A DNA stretch of 64,000 bases from Cyanoderma ruficeps (Eukaryota > Chordata > Aves > Passeriformes > Timaliidae). This document shows, piece by piece, positions 48,089 to 61,400 of the stretch; the first letter of the stretch is position 1; each line of letters starts with the position of its first letter. The stretch lies in the NCBI GenBank assembly GCA_008694505.1, contig VZDJ01007755.1:1255409-1319408 (forward strand), read 5' to 3'. The position numbers and the translations under genes are program-made. A model generated the notes under the pieces. The model was not told where the DNA came from. It worked only from the letters and a program-made list of their open reading frames with translations, and made no database searches.

Positions 48089-51000
48089 TCAAAAATAACT
48101 TATTTTTCAAGTGCTGCAAATTTTCCTTACTCACTTGGATCCTGCCCACATCAGTAAAATGCTGCAGTTGTTTCCACAGGGGTGGGCTTGAGAGAAGATT
48201 GTGCTTTCAACCCACTTTGTAGTGAGTGACCACATCAAATAATTCCATCAGCTGAACTGGCTACTTTGTTGGCAGATTTAGTGGATATGGGGTTTAATGC
48301 TGCATAGTGCAGGTGCATGGAATTTTCTACATCCAAATGCAAAGTAATAAAACAATGGCTGAAGAGTATAGAGGAATCCAAACTGGCTATTATGAGAGTG
48401 CAGCTGTCAAGTTACTCCTTATTGGTAGCATTCTCCAAACAGAAAACTGCATGACTAAGTCCTTCATTTGTATGATGAGGCTCACAGATTCTGTCTGATC
48501 TTAAGCTTCTCCTCATGCTCTGCTTACCCTTTTCCAATTACAGGATGTTAGAGGCAGAAACCTGCTTCTTCCATTCCCCTTAGACATCATATTTAGCTCT
48601 TTGAATGTCCAGGGATGGGATCCACCCTGTCAGCCAAAGCAACCTGCAGTCTGAAGCAGCACAGCAGTGAAATGGGCACAATGACTGATATTTTGCTGCT
48701 GAGGGAACTGGTAAAAAAACATGAATTAGCGACAGAGAGATTAATAAACTTGGGAGGAGACTAGAAGCTCTGTGCTGCTGCTTCCCAGGGAACGCAGAGG
48801 GCTGGAGTTTCTAGTCCTACCAAGCAGGACTTTCCACAATGCTTTACAAGGAAGAAGCTTTGCTGTTTTCCAGGAGAAATCAGAGCTTTTGTTGCTTCCT
48901 CTTTTAGTCTAATGGTGTATTAAGAGCTTTGAAGAGACCACAATAGAAAATGTTACCTTCCCACAAAGCAAACAGCATGGGCAGCAACTCTGCCTGCCAA
49001 ACATTGCTGTTCATCAGAAACAAGCAGCTCTGGCTACTCGGCAAGTTGTTATTTAGCATGTGCACATCATATTCTCTATGGAGTCAGTTTTTCAGGGCTA
49101 AATCTTAATTCTGTTGCCAAATCAGAAAAACTGGGCGGTTGCACTGTAGCAGAGCAAGGAAACTGATGAATGGGACTGGAACTCCTCTTTTCCAGGTCTG
49201 AAGCTCCTTTGCCATGTGTACAGAAACAAATAAATTCATTCCATGTTTACCCCATCAGGCATGGATGTGCCTGTGCTGACTGGGACCTCCATGTGCCTGT
49301 GCAAAGGGAAGGCCTGCCCCTCCCCTGCATAGCAAAGGCATTCTGCTTTTCTGACATCTGGGCCACTGCAGCTGTTATAAGGAGGGGTTTGCTCTTTTTA
49401 GAAATTATTAGCCAAGTAAGCATGTTGTTTATTAAAATATTCAGTGTATGTTGTAAACTTGTAACTCTGCTATAGAAAATATCAGCAAAAGATTCCAAAA
49501 CCTATTGAAGACTTCTTCCAGTCCCTACTCCAGTAAAGGGTGAGAGTTATATTTGATTGACCATGTAACTCAAAAAATACATTTTTTGACTTTTGCATTT
49601 TTAGAATTCATAATAATTTATATTTTGTTATAAACATTGTAAGCTAAAATTGCATATGGAAAATCATATTAAAATATTGGAAAAAATTATCTAACTTTAG
49701 CTCTTCATATATGGTGAGCTTTGAAGGAATCATTGCAGTAGTTAAAACACAAGAGAGCTAGTGATCATGAAGAACAGATAGAAACTTTTTTCTTATGTTT
49801 CATCAAAAACACTGTTCATGTACAAATGTGTTGCTAACTCAGTGTGCAACTGCTGGTAACACTGATACCAGTAGAACAACTTTTAGTTAGGCATGATATT
49901 GTAAATAAGACCTGAAAAAGACTGAAGGTTAGCAATGTAACAATATAAAAAGCATATATGACTATATGAAAGAACAAACTTTGTGTAAATTCTGCAGAAC
50001 ATATTTTCTTAAGAATGAGAATTTAATTTTAATACAAAATATTTCTTCGTCTTCTTAATGAAGTGTTCTTTCACATTCTGTTAAGTATAATAATTATTAG
50101 GGTTTTTTTTCTCCACGATTGTTGAGATTTTGTCAGCTACCATTTTTCATTTCTTCTCTTTACACAGAATTTTTTTTGCAGCATTTGAATGATTGATATT
50201 CACTGTATTGCTAATTGTTGCATCCTTACTGAAGAAGGCTAACAAACTTTGTCAGTTCATTACTGCTTCTTTTGTTTTCTTTTGTATGATTAATGCCCAT
50301 TGTTGATACCAAGCTACAGTTCAGTCAATTGTGGCTTAGAAACAAGAACGAAATGAATGTTGGGGAAATATAAATTATTAACCATTTTGCAGGGGTGGCT
50401 GATTCTAATGAAGTGTGTTTCTTTACTAAATACATTTGAATATCAAAATCCTTTATGGCATAGCTAGAAAGAAAGAATGCCAGAATATTTGAAAATGGGC
50501 TTGCATTGTATCATTAGCTCCTTATTCCAGTCAAACATTTTTTTAGCCTTGTGGAATCTAAAGTTGAGTAGAAACAGGGCAAAAAATGGATATGTCATAG
50601 ACCCCACCTTCAGGGCAGCTGGGTTACTCCACTGCTTTAGCATCCTTGGTACTGTGTGCCTGCATCTCGTGAAGCCTCACCTAAGGGGTGCACAGAGATT
50701 TACACTTTCTAGGCCATATCTACAGAAAGAGAGCTGGACCCTTTCTCGTCTCTTCTACACAGGCACATGTTGTTTTCAAGTCTAGAACAGTTTGCTTCCA
50801 GATGATAGACAAGGAGCAAAACTACAGTTCTGAGGTAGAAATGTGGTCTACAGAAACCCTGTAATTTATTGCTAGAATGGAAAGGTTTTCAGCACTGGAT
50901 CTTCTCATTTGGTGAGTAGTCCATAGGAAAAAAATAAGCTGTTTTGCATATGTATTTCTAAAAAATGAAGGTGAATGTATCCACGTAACAAATAAGGAGG

Positions 51001-51944
51001 ACAAAATGATTTTTCTAGAGGAGCAGGTTGAAATACAAAACGCAGTGGGATCCATTAAGAAGTATTTTCCTTTATGGCTGGTCCCAGGCTCACTTTTGTT
51101 TAGCTGAATGTGTTTTGCAGTATAGTAAAAACAGACAAGAGTGTCTGTCTCTTGTATCCTTAGTGTAGGGATTCAGTTAAGTTCTTTCTCTAAGTTTTAA
51201 AAAAAGTTTTCCTGATTTACAGGGAAAATGGATGGTAAGTATGAAAGTATTCCTTACTGATGGCTGTTCCAGGGACTTGCTTTATTTTTTGTTAGAACCA
51301 CTGTAGTACTATCCTTTGCAGACTGACATTGGTTTACATCACAGTTTGGATGATCTTCTCCAGTTGTATAATCACAGACCAGCATGGGGAGTCTGTGGGT
51401 GGTTTTAAGAGATTTTCTAGGTTTCTTTGTTCCAGGAGTTTGGTGTCCAAACATTATATGATTTGTTTATACTGATTTCATTGTGAAGGAAAGAATAAGT
51501 CTGATCTCCTCTTTACTGTAACTCGATAGCATGACAGTTATCTCAAGCATGGCTTCAGTTAGATCTTATTTGTGCCTGAGGAATATTACAGTCTAATATG
51601 CATAACATTATATGTGTATTTTCTCTGCTTCTGGTAGCAGCCTTAGAACTCCAGTGTTTCCTTCATGGTCTGATTTTATTGTTTATGTGACAGCTGAAAT
51701 TATGAAATTCTTAGAACTAACTGGACATAAAGTTTTACTCTCTACTATCATTTAAATTACATTAGTATTTTTGCTTTTATTCTGAGTGTGTTGATTTTAG
51801 CTAATCTAATTTTACTCTGTGGTGGAACAGTAAAATTGCTTGTATCCTGATCCTGGAAACCTTCTCAAAGGGTTTGCATACATGTGCAGGCTTATTGGAT
51901 CATTTACATGAAGAGAGCTTGAATAGTGAAGGATTATTATTATT
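48089..51944. other. AT-rich unique region, no gene recognised
   Basis: Open frames at 49170-49475 (+, 101 codons), 49247-49498 (-) and 50477-50785 (+, 102 codons) have no recognisable domains, and the first two overlap on opposite strands. No repeat family was recognised. Confidence 0.5.
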
Positions 51945-51972
51945 TATCTTAATAAAATCTTTTATTAAGATA
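51945..51972. repeat. inverted repeat, 13-bp arms
   Basis: tatcttaataaaa and ttttattaagata are exact reverse complements separated by only two bases (tc). The near-gapless, AT-only-plus-one-GC structure could be a cruciform-prone site. No terminal-repeat element is attached. Confidence 0.9.
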
Positions 51973-54090
51973 GAGCTGTATATTCATTTACATGCCTTAT
52001 ACAGAAGACTGTTAAATGAAACAGCATCCTGAGGGCTTTTCTTCTTCTCTGTGGCTGGATAGTTGCTAGTGGTTTCCATGCTTTACAGAGTAACATGGAC
52101 TTACTCAGGAAACATGAAGTCTTCCCACAGCCTTCAGGTATTAATAATTACATGTCACAAGACATTGTCTAAATGCATGTGCAGCTATTTATCTACCTTC
52201 CCAGATAACCAGAGCCTTTACATAACAAAACCTTGAAATACTCAGAATTGCACAGAGAAAGGATGAGAAGGAATATTATTGCATCCTACCTTTTAAAGAA
52301 ATCCCGAAAAGCAGAAGTACTGGATTGCAATTCCTGCTTTCATCACTTCTGAACTTACTGCTAAGGTACCAATTAGATAAAGAACAAGAATTATCTAGGG
52401 AGCATGGGGTGATCCTCAGGACAGCTCAGTAACTGCTGTGAGCAGCCTGTGGAATCAGACTCCTCCCTTCCTTTGATCCATGTAGGTTGATTTTTTTCAT
52501 TTTTTTTTTTTTGCAACAGCTGAATCTTCCCTATCACTGATCCTGGAGGTTAGATTGTCACCTAGGAGGTAGGATACCTAAAACTAAGAAATTTGAAATC
52601 TGTGTGTCATACTCTGAACAATAGTGCTCACACCTGTGCCATTGACAAAGAGGACAAAAAGGAGAGTCTCACCTCCATCCACTTCTCTGCTGGTCACCTT
52701 CTCAATGACAACAGCGAGCTCTGTTCAGACCTCTGGGAGAGCTGAAGGGCCAGCTGTCTTCAGGAGAGGACTGTATGTTTGTAGATACCAGCTAATCAAG
52801 CTGCCAGACCTCTGCCTGTGGTCCTGGCTTTGCAGGTGAACTCCAGAGAGTACCAGGAGTTCACCCTGAGGCTTGGAGTACCTCATTGCCTGCAGGTAGC
52901 TCCACACAACATGTAGCTTTCTCAGCTCATTCTTCAGAGAAGCCTGTCTGTCTCTGTCTGTGAATGCTGTCTCTGATCTTAATGCTGAGTACAGAAACTT
53001 GAATACTTAACTTTAGACCTTTGATTTTATTCCAGGGATGTGCTGTTCAAAACTTCACTCTTACAGTGCCTAATTTGTAAGCACCTGAATTTTTTATTGA
53101 ATCTAATCCTGACAGGTTATTTTGTAACTAGCACGATTTTGAGTTAGCACTTTTTGATAGCTGGGGTAATGAATTTTAATAATAGATGCTAGGATGAAAT
53201 GATAAAATAGCTGTTAGCAGATCTTCCAGACTAAATCCCAGCTGTTTGGTAAAGTTTTTGGACATATAGCTATATTTTTTTACTGTAACTGTGAATGGAG
53301 TAAAAGCAGGTCCATGGATGCAGAGCTCAGTTAATCAGAGACAAGGAGTGTCTAATCTTCATTAGTGACCTAATAGTTGGAGAGGTTCCTGAATTTAAGA
53401 AGTTCTTGAGGGAATCTGGTTCCTGCTGTTTTTCTTGAAGCACTTTTTGAAGTACACAGTACCCAACATATACCATTCTTACCAGAAAATCACACAGGAC
53501 AGCAATCATGGAGATGACTGAAGATGCCTCTTACTACATTTTTTATCTTTCTACCTGTGCAGTAGCAGACTGAAGTTGGACTTAACGACTAAAGCAAATC
53601 CAAGTGAACAAGGCCAGTTCTTACTTAAATCAAGACAGAAGCTGAATCTGAGGGTAGATTTGATCTTTCCATTAAAAAGGAGACCTGTAAGCAGTGGAAA
53701 ATATAAAATAATCCAATAAAATAGTCCAATACCACTTCAAAAAATGCACAGGAAGGTAGCTGCTACTGATTTTAAGTGAGGACTAATCCTTCACCTCAAG
53801 ACAGATTTGCTAAGAATTGCTTGAATTTGTGTGTAAAATAGCAGCACTGGACTAGTCAGAAGGAAAATATGTATTATGAGCCTTTCCTGCACTGGTGTCA
53901 TTTAACTTGATCACTGGAGTGATGAGCCACTGAAGGCAGATTAGTTTTTTATTTCACCTTAAGGAAATTCCCAAACACCCCCACAGGATTTTGAGGTAAA
54001 AGGAGAAGCAATGATGTCATATTACAGCTCCTGTATTGCAAAAAGGCAGGTAAAAATATTCTACCTTAAAAAAAAAAAAAAGACTATAAG
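51973..54090. other. unique sequence, no gene recognised
   Basis: The stretch at 52620-52920 is GC-richer and has frames open on both strands (52624-52839 + and 52725-52907 -) without a known domain. A 10-base inverted repeat lies at 52835-52865. A run of 14 A at 54068-54081 precedes the hairpin at 54091. Confidence 0.45.
52835..52865. repeat. inverted repeat, 10-bp arms
   Basis: ggtgaactcc and ggagttcacc are exact reverse complements with an 11-base spacer. The symmetric ggtgaactcc/ggagttcacc arms include nuclear-receptor-like half-site patterns (tgaac, gttca), but the spacing and divergent or convergent order do not match a standard response element exactly. Confidence 0.8.
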
Positions 54091-54114
54091 CTTGGAAAGG
54101 TACTCCTTTCCAAG
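54091..54114 (+). repeat. perfect 10-bp hairpin with 4-base loop
   Basis: cttggaaagg, tact, cctttccaag form a perfect stem-loop, ten bases after a run of 14 A on the + strand (a run of T on the other strand). On the minus strand a hairpin followed by a T run looks superficially like a terminator, but intrinsic terminators do not act in vertebrate nuclear genes. It is too short to be a microRNA precursor. Confidence 0.85.
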
Positions 54115-57100
54115 AGAGCTGGAGAGGGACAGAAAAAGTACAGGTTTGGTTTTTGCTAGAAAACTAGGGTTTTTTTCTTTCCTGCTTATTGTATAATAAA
54201 GGCAAACTTTGGGGCACTTGAAAATATTCTCATACCTGAGATAGAGACCTGACTCAGAGCATAAGGCTCAACTTCTTGTTTTTTTTGCTAAGGAGCTAGA
54301 CAGTGTACAGCTTTCATTTGTCCACCAGCTTCAGCAGCATCTTCCCATTTTTCAAATACTTCCAGAACTCTCAGACCCAAATGGTAGGTTGGAATTTATA
54401 CATCCAATCTAAATTTTTAAAAATCTGTAGGAGACCTCTTTTTAACAATTAGCCTTTTCACTTGCCTCCTTCTGTCAGAATATGTGATGCTTTTCATACA
54501 CTAGCTCTCAAAAAACCCTGGTTTTATTTTGCAGTTCACCTCTAATTCCAGGCACTGAGAGCTGGGAATGCTGGACACTACGGGCTAGTAAGGAATGTAT
54601 AGGAGCTTAACAGCAGGAGCAACAGACCCAGGTTAAAAATTCAGTGACCAGGAACAAATGTGCCTTTTATTTCATCTCCCAGCTAAAATCCTAGATACAG
54701 TTTATTGGCTTTAAACTTTTCTCATTTAGTAGAATAATCTAAGCTTAGTGTTTCTTCTTAATCACATCCACTTAAAATGGGACATATATGGCTCTATAAA
54801 TTAAGCTAGCACAGAAGTATTCTTTGTTTAAAAGACTTGGAAATTGCTTGACAGTTAACTATTAAATGGTATCTGAAATACCTGGAATTTTCCCTGAAGG
54901 AGGTTATGCTTCTATTGAAAATGACAAAATCAAGTTTAACCCACAAGTGATGGAAATGTACTGCTTGATTATCTCAAAGTCAGGAGCTAAGTGCATGTCT
55001 GAAAAAATTGAGCTAAACTGTTTCTTCAAGGTGATACAGCAGCTTAATGACAGGGTCAGCTTCTTTTGAATAAAACACATTTTTTTATCCCACAAAACAC
55101 ATCAAGAGTACAAGAATTTCTATTCACTTTTAAATAAACTTGAGACCTGTTGAATTTTTCTCATAGAGACAAATCAAGTACATGTATGGATGTGACACAC
55201 CAAGCAGTGATTAGTGCAGTGGTTATATTTTGCATTTGTCTGTGATATTTTGACTGAAGAGTCTATCTTGGATCTAAAAAGCCTTTTCTCAGAAATCATA
55301 CATTCTCATACAAAGTTTTTTCTTAATTTAGTATTTTCTGAGGAAGAGTTTTGACCAGCTCTCCACTAGTCTCCTAATTGAATGTCAGATGCAGCTGCTC
55401 AGGTGTCCCCCTGAACAAACATGTACAAGTCTCCTCTTTAAGGAACAGCAAGATCTGCAGCATCCTTGTAATACTGAGATCCTTCTTCTCAAATTTGGGG
55501 TCCTGACATAAAAAAGGCTGGAATGAAGAATATGGTGTTGCACATACCCAAGTGAAGGCAGGGAGCCAACAAAATGCTGCTGTAATTACAAGTGAACATT
55601 CTTGTATCATAAAACTGTAAAGAAAAAGCTATAAATCAGAGCTGGCCTGGTGGTCCCTGGCAGCAAAGTGCAAAAGATTTGAGCTCATTCCCTGAGCTAG
55701 CCAAGAGTGGGATGGCAGCAGTGGCTCATTCCAAAGGGAAGGGCATTCCTCATGTCTCCTGAGTGATGGCCATGAAGCAGTGATTTTGGTGGGAGTCAGA
55801 TCCAGCCTTCAGCCCTGAAGGAGTGATAGTCTGAAAACTTCTGGCCATTGTGAAAAGTAAAGCAAGCTGTGAGCCAGAGGAATTTTGTCTTCAAGAGAGT
55901 TTGTGTGTGTGTTTAGGAGCCTGCCACTTTCAGCATTAGATTTGCACTACTGTTCAGATCCTAATATTGGATCACTTGTTGTACTGGAGGACACAAGATT
56001 GTCCTTTAATTCAGGTAGTTAGTTCCATATTTCTGTACACTCAGTCATGACACTAAATCATGCTAAAACCTTTGTATAGACATTAGAAAAATCCTAAGAA
56101 ATTAAGTAATACTATCCAAAATGTCACTACTGAACTTCCCATCACAAATGAACATGGACCCAAACTTAAACTTCAGTTAGAAATGGGCTTTTCTTGTATC
56201 CTGGAACATTCTTCCTCTTTTCAGATGTCTCACAAGGATGCAGCTCTTTAAAAATCATTGATCTGTCTAGATAATTAACTAATTTCAAAAGTAACTGAGC
56301 AAGTAGCGGGAAGGTAGGAAAGTATGAAAGCTGCTAGCACTGGGCAGTTTTCTAGAGATATTCTTTAATACAAACTGCATGTGTGAATATTTCCTGTCCC
56401 TCTGAAAGCTGTGGCTTGATCTGAGCCTACATTTACAGTTTGTCTTTGGAAAATAAGATGATGTACTGTTGTTAAAATAAAATAAAATAAAATAAAATCC
56501 TAAGGGTGTTCAAGTGATTACAGCAAAACAAACCTCAAATTGACAGCTGCACAAACAGCACTTGCACAGCAGTGGTAGTCAGCTACTAAGAATGCCCAGT
56601 TTCCCATCAGACTGGTAAGAATTTGTAGTTAATATCACATTTCAGGAGTCTTCTGTAATAAACCCACAATTTAATATGCTAACTTGATTATGGAGGAGGT
56701 AACAGAGAGCCGACAGAAATTCAGTATTGTTTTGCAGAGTATGTTACCTCCCTGCTGATAGCAGTAAGAGAGCAAGACAGAGGGTGTTTTCCAGTATCAG
56801 CCCCTACGCTGGTTTAAGAGGTGCAACCCTGAAAGGTGAGGGGCTCTTTCCCGAAAAGATGTGACCCCTTTAACTCTGATAAACTTCCCAAAAAGATGAG
56901 GGAAATTGGTACCCCACAGGATGTGCTCAGCACATTGAGGGATTGTGTTAGTAATGTCCCTGATAATTGTGGATACCTCATTGTAGGAGTCAGTTTCTTT
57001 TTAAATTTTTTTAATAGGAGTATACACATCTGTCTTTATACCCAGCAGCTTTTCTGGCCCACAAGAAGTCCTCTGTGAATTTTCCCAACTGAGCTCAGTG

Positions 57101-58354
57101 GGATCTCTGTCAGCTGCAAGATTTATGTCATCTTTTTCAGTCCTGAGAACTGTTCCTTAAGCTTTTCACATCTGGATTTAATTGGAAAGACATTAAAAGA
57201 CATTAAGTGTGCTGGAAAAGCATATTTTAGAGAAGATCTTTATAGACACTTCCATTAAGGGAGCTGATGGTTGTAGGTTAAAATGGGATGAGGACAAGCC
57301 ATCAACAGTTAGCAAAGACAAAATTATATTACAAACTACTTGAGATGAGAAGTTTGTCCTGTACCTCTTGGGTCTGACTCTGCTCGCACTTAAATCAACT
57401 TTAATTAGGAAAAAGATACAAGCTAATGCAGTGAAAGAATACTCTAAGATCAGAATCAAAAACTTTTTCCTTTTGGAAAAACTCAAATTTCTAATTACAT
57501 GTCATATATGCTAAATATAATGCTTTTAGCTGTCAATCTAGATTTGGTACTTTGTTGGACATAGATGCACACTTGTAAAATGAGACTTGGAGAATGAAGA
57601 GGGGGATTGGTCATTAGGGCTCTGAGGGTGGAAGGATCCTTCTCTGAATGCCAGTGTGCCGGCCACGGGAGTAGAGTTTCACAGAAGCAGAGATAAGATA
57701 CAATGTAGTACGTGGGCTTCATTACAGATGTTGTAATGCAAGAATCTACAGCCCTAAACTCCCCCATTGTTCCAGCTACAATTTGCTCCTTGAAGAAACC
57801 AATGGCCAATGCTTTGCATTAAGTGTAATCTATTGCTTTTGTCTTCAAACTAAAGTTTCTAGTCATGTTTAGACTGACAAGCACTTTAAATTTAAGGTAA
57901 TGGTCTCAGTATGAGAGAACAAACATTCTTTCATTCTAAAATTGCTAAAACCAAGGAATCCGATATTTAGGAAATTGCTCCCATGTCTAAAGCAAAGTGT
58001 ATGGTCTTTAGACATAAAAATATGTCAAGTTTAAAGAAAAAAAGGTTGTTTTGTTAATCATTGTGGGAGGAAAAGTACTCTTTAGAATATTTCAGCAAAA
58101 AAAAAAATTGTGAGAGGCTCTCACCAGTCATCTTCTCCTAAAAGGGAGACTTTTTCTCCACTATGTCATAGAAAATGTTTTGCATTGTTGATGACAGCTT
58201 GATGAGTGATAGTGATAGGAATGAGGCATTTGAATTAAATGGCTGCAGTGCAGGCTTTTAAAATTTTCTATCATTAAATACCTTTATTTAGAATCTCCCT
58301 CTTTCTATCTTGGCCTATGACAAAAAGGATGTAAACTAGTAAAACTGATTCTTA
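54115..58354. other. AT-rich unique region, no gene recognised
   Basis: There is no recognisable gene. Minus-strand frames at 57193-57486 and 57495-57809 (97 and 104 codons) have no known domain. A pentanucleotide microsatellite lies at 56474-56498. Confidence 0.5.
56474..56498 (+). repeat. (AAAAT)n microsatellite
   Basis: About five near-perfect aaaat units lie head to tail. Likely polymorphic. Confidence 0.85.
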
Positions 58355-58428
58355 CATTTATTACCTGACCTTGGGCCAGCCCTTTCTGTGCTCATGTTCT
58401 TTCTCTTTGGTTTCCTTCTCTTTTAAAA
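58355..58428 (+). repeat. possible MIR-like remnant
   Basis: 'cctgaccttgggccagccct' near 58364, then 'tttctgtgctcatg' and 'tttggtttccttctc', match the MIR core order ('gtgaccttgggcaagtcac', 'ctctgtgcctcag', 'tttcctcatc'). This is a short remnant of the ancient SINE. Confidence 0.4.
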
Positions 58429-61400
58429 GAGCATTAATTAAACTACCTCTGTTCCTTAGTGACACTTTGTCTCATGAAGAAGAGGCTATTTGCAAGGAGA
58501 ACCAAAAAGTACCTAAACACTAGTGAGTGTGTTTTACAAGTTCAGTTTATTAAGTGAAAGAGTAGCCATGTTGATGCAAGTATTGAGTAATACTTGATAG
58601 TTTGAACCTTGTCGTATACTGATTTTGGTGGGGATATTTGGGAATTCATAAAATCTTTTAATATCTAGGGTTTTTTTTGACCACTCAGTATGAGCAATTA
58701 CCTAAGAAAACCACTTAAATAGCAGAATAAATACTTATAGCTCATCAATTTTGTTAAAAGAGTTCTAGCTATATCTACATTTCTATGTAGGTCAGGGCCC
58801 ATTCCTTCATGGGGAATAACACAGTCATGTATGTATTGATACCTATGTAGTGAAGGCAGTGATGTCAAAACCAGGATGGAACTGTGGAGGTCAGATAAAT
58901 GAAGGGGATTGTCTAACACAGCGTATTTTAGAAGTCACTGTAAACTCTTATGCCGTCAAAAATCTCAGTCCACTTATTTAAAATCAAGAGGTCAAAATCT
59001 CCTGCAATACATACAGGGTTAATGGCAGCAGACTTACAAATCTATTGCAGTGGTGTGGAGAAATGCCTATAAATAAATAAATAAACCAAATCATTCTGAG
59101 AACACAGCTGACAAGGATATTTTCCAGCCATCAGTGATGAGAGAGTGATTCATGGCCTTTTTTCAATGCTGGTGCAGGATTTTGCCTGAGGATATGCATT
59201 CTGCTGTTTCCAGTTTTACATTTGAAGCTGTCTTTCTTAAAATCTCCTATAATTTTTTCTGTAGTTCCTCAGTCATGCTTGAGTGTTGTCTTAGTTTATA
59301 CATAATTTAAACCTCTACCTACCAATACAATAATTGGCCATCTAAAGACTCTCATTTGGAAATCTCTAATTACTGAAAGCTCCTATATTACTTAAATGTC
59401 TACCTTTTCTGAAAGTTAGTGTCTAAGGAGTTTTTATCTAAGGACATAAAATTGGAAACAAGATTAATTTAAGATTAATTGCTGTCTAGTGAAATTCTGT
59501 TGTATATTTGTAGTATAAACACTTGGAAATTTCATTTTAAAGTACTTTCTCTTATAAGTAGGCTGGGATGATGCATGATTTTTTCTGTATTTGTTCTTGG
59601 AATTGCAGCAACTGAAGGAAAAATTTGAAGTCTTGAATTTAGAAACAAATTTACTTTAAAAGAACTTCCAGAACTCTAGATAAAATCTATAGCAGATACA
59701 CTGAAAAGATACTGAAAATATCTGACAGAAGATTTACTTAACTTTTAATTCTGTTTTAACTATTTAAGATTTATTTGAACTGCTGGTACTGAGGCCCAAC
59801 TTTCACACCTCATTTCACCATCAGAGGATGTAGACACACCTCAGTACATACTGGCACTGAACCTGAAAGCTCTTTTGAGATGTTCATGAAGCAGCATCAA
59901 GTTACTGGTTTCCTGCATAAGTTGTCATGAAGGCAAAAATCGTGATAGTACTTGAGTATATTGCCCCTTTCAACTGGGAATATGTGTGTGGGAGGAGTCT
60001 GAGAAGATGCAGATTAAAGAACAGTCTGAGTCCCATATAGATCCTTTAGCAATCCCTTTTTCTCTTATTCCTACCTGCAAGTAAGAACACAACCTAAACA
60101 TGGCAACAAGACTGGCCTCTCCATGCTGGATTAATCTCTTATATTTTGTTAACTTAGGTGTGTTTGACTTTAATTATCATTTATCAAACCCTCTTCATAC
60201 AAAAGCATACCTTTTACTAATTTTTAAAATGTGCTTTTCAGCATGCTTTTTTCTCTTTGTGACTCTCTTTCTCTCTTTGTGGCTTTGTATCACCATTAAA
60301 ACAATAGAACTGTCTCACCCCCGATGATTATGCAGCTCTTTCTTGGGCTTTAAGAGAATGTTTCACGATTTCTTGCTCCTGGAATTACTGCAGGCTCCCA
60401 AGAATGACAGTCAGATTTGTAGTGTGGTGGTTCACATGGAAAATAAGCCACACCCAACTGACTCTCTACTGTTAAGCATTCTTTACTTTACTTTAATAGA
60501 TAAAGTAGGTGAATTTAGGTTGAAGATCAAAACCTATGTAAATAAAGTTCCATGCTGAGTAGTGTCTTTCACTCCATGCACTTCTCAGCATATTAAGAGG
60601 CCTGGAGGAATGAGTACGTGTGCAGTAAAACTAGGTGGAAAAAGGTGACATGCATGCTGTTGTTGATAGAAGCTCTGTTTAATATATTGGAAAAATTGTT
60701 CAAGAACAGTTAATCCTTACTTTAGGATTACCCCCAGAAAGCTGGCAAGGTCAGGCTGTACATGGATTGTGTGTCATTTAAATTCTGGCTGCATGAGTTG
60801 CCTGGAGGCAGCATTAACTACTACGTGGGACTTGTTCTAAGCTACATCTGTGAATCATCATTCTTTGTTTGAAAATAGTGGACTCCTCCTATCCTCCAAG
60901 CTCCTTCTCTTGACAGGTGCAATCAGTAGCCTTAAGTGTAGTGCCTATCAGGTGACTGTGCCTTTGTGCAGAGATTAATCAGTTTAGAAAATGCTATTTC
61001 CATGTAAACTACATGAGTTAATCAGATTGTAGCCCTGTGTTTTTCATGCATATCATAAACAAAATGAGGAAATAGCTTAAAGTCATTTAATTAAGGTTTA
61101 CACTGTGTGCTGTGAAAAGCCTTTCTGAACTTAATATTCAAACAGATTTTAACATTGGTTCACATGAAATCTAATCAACTGGAGAGAACAGCACATTGAA
61201 AGGAAAGCAATGAAAACTCCTAGCAGGAGTCATTGCTTGCAATATAGTAAATTCATTTACAACAGAAGCTGAGGCAAAAAGGGATTTGTTTGCAATACTT
61301 ACGGGGTTTTTAGCTTGTATGTAGCCAACCTGTAGACAAATCCAAGAGAATTAAATAGGTAAGGAGTCAAATTTTGGCTACTTTATGTGCATGTATGTAA

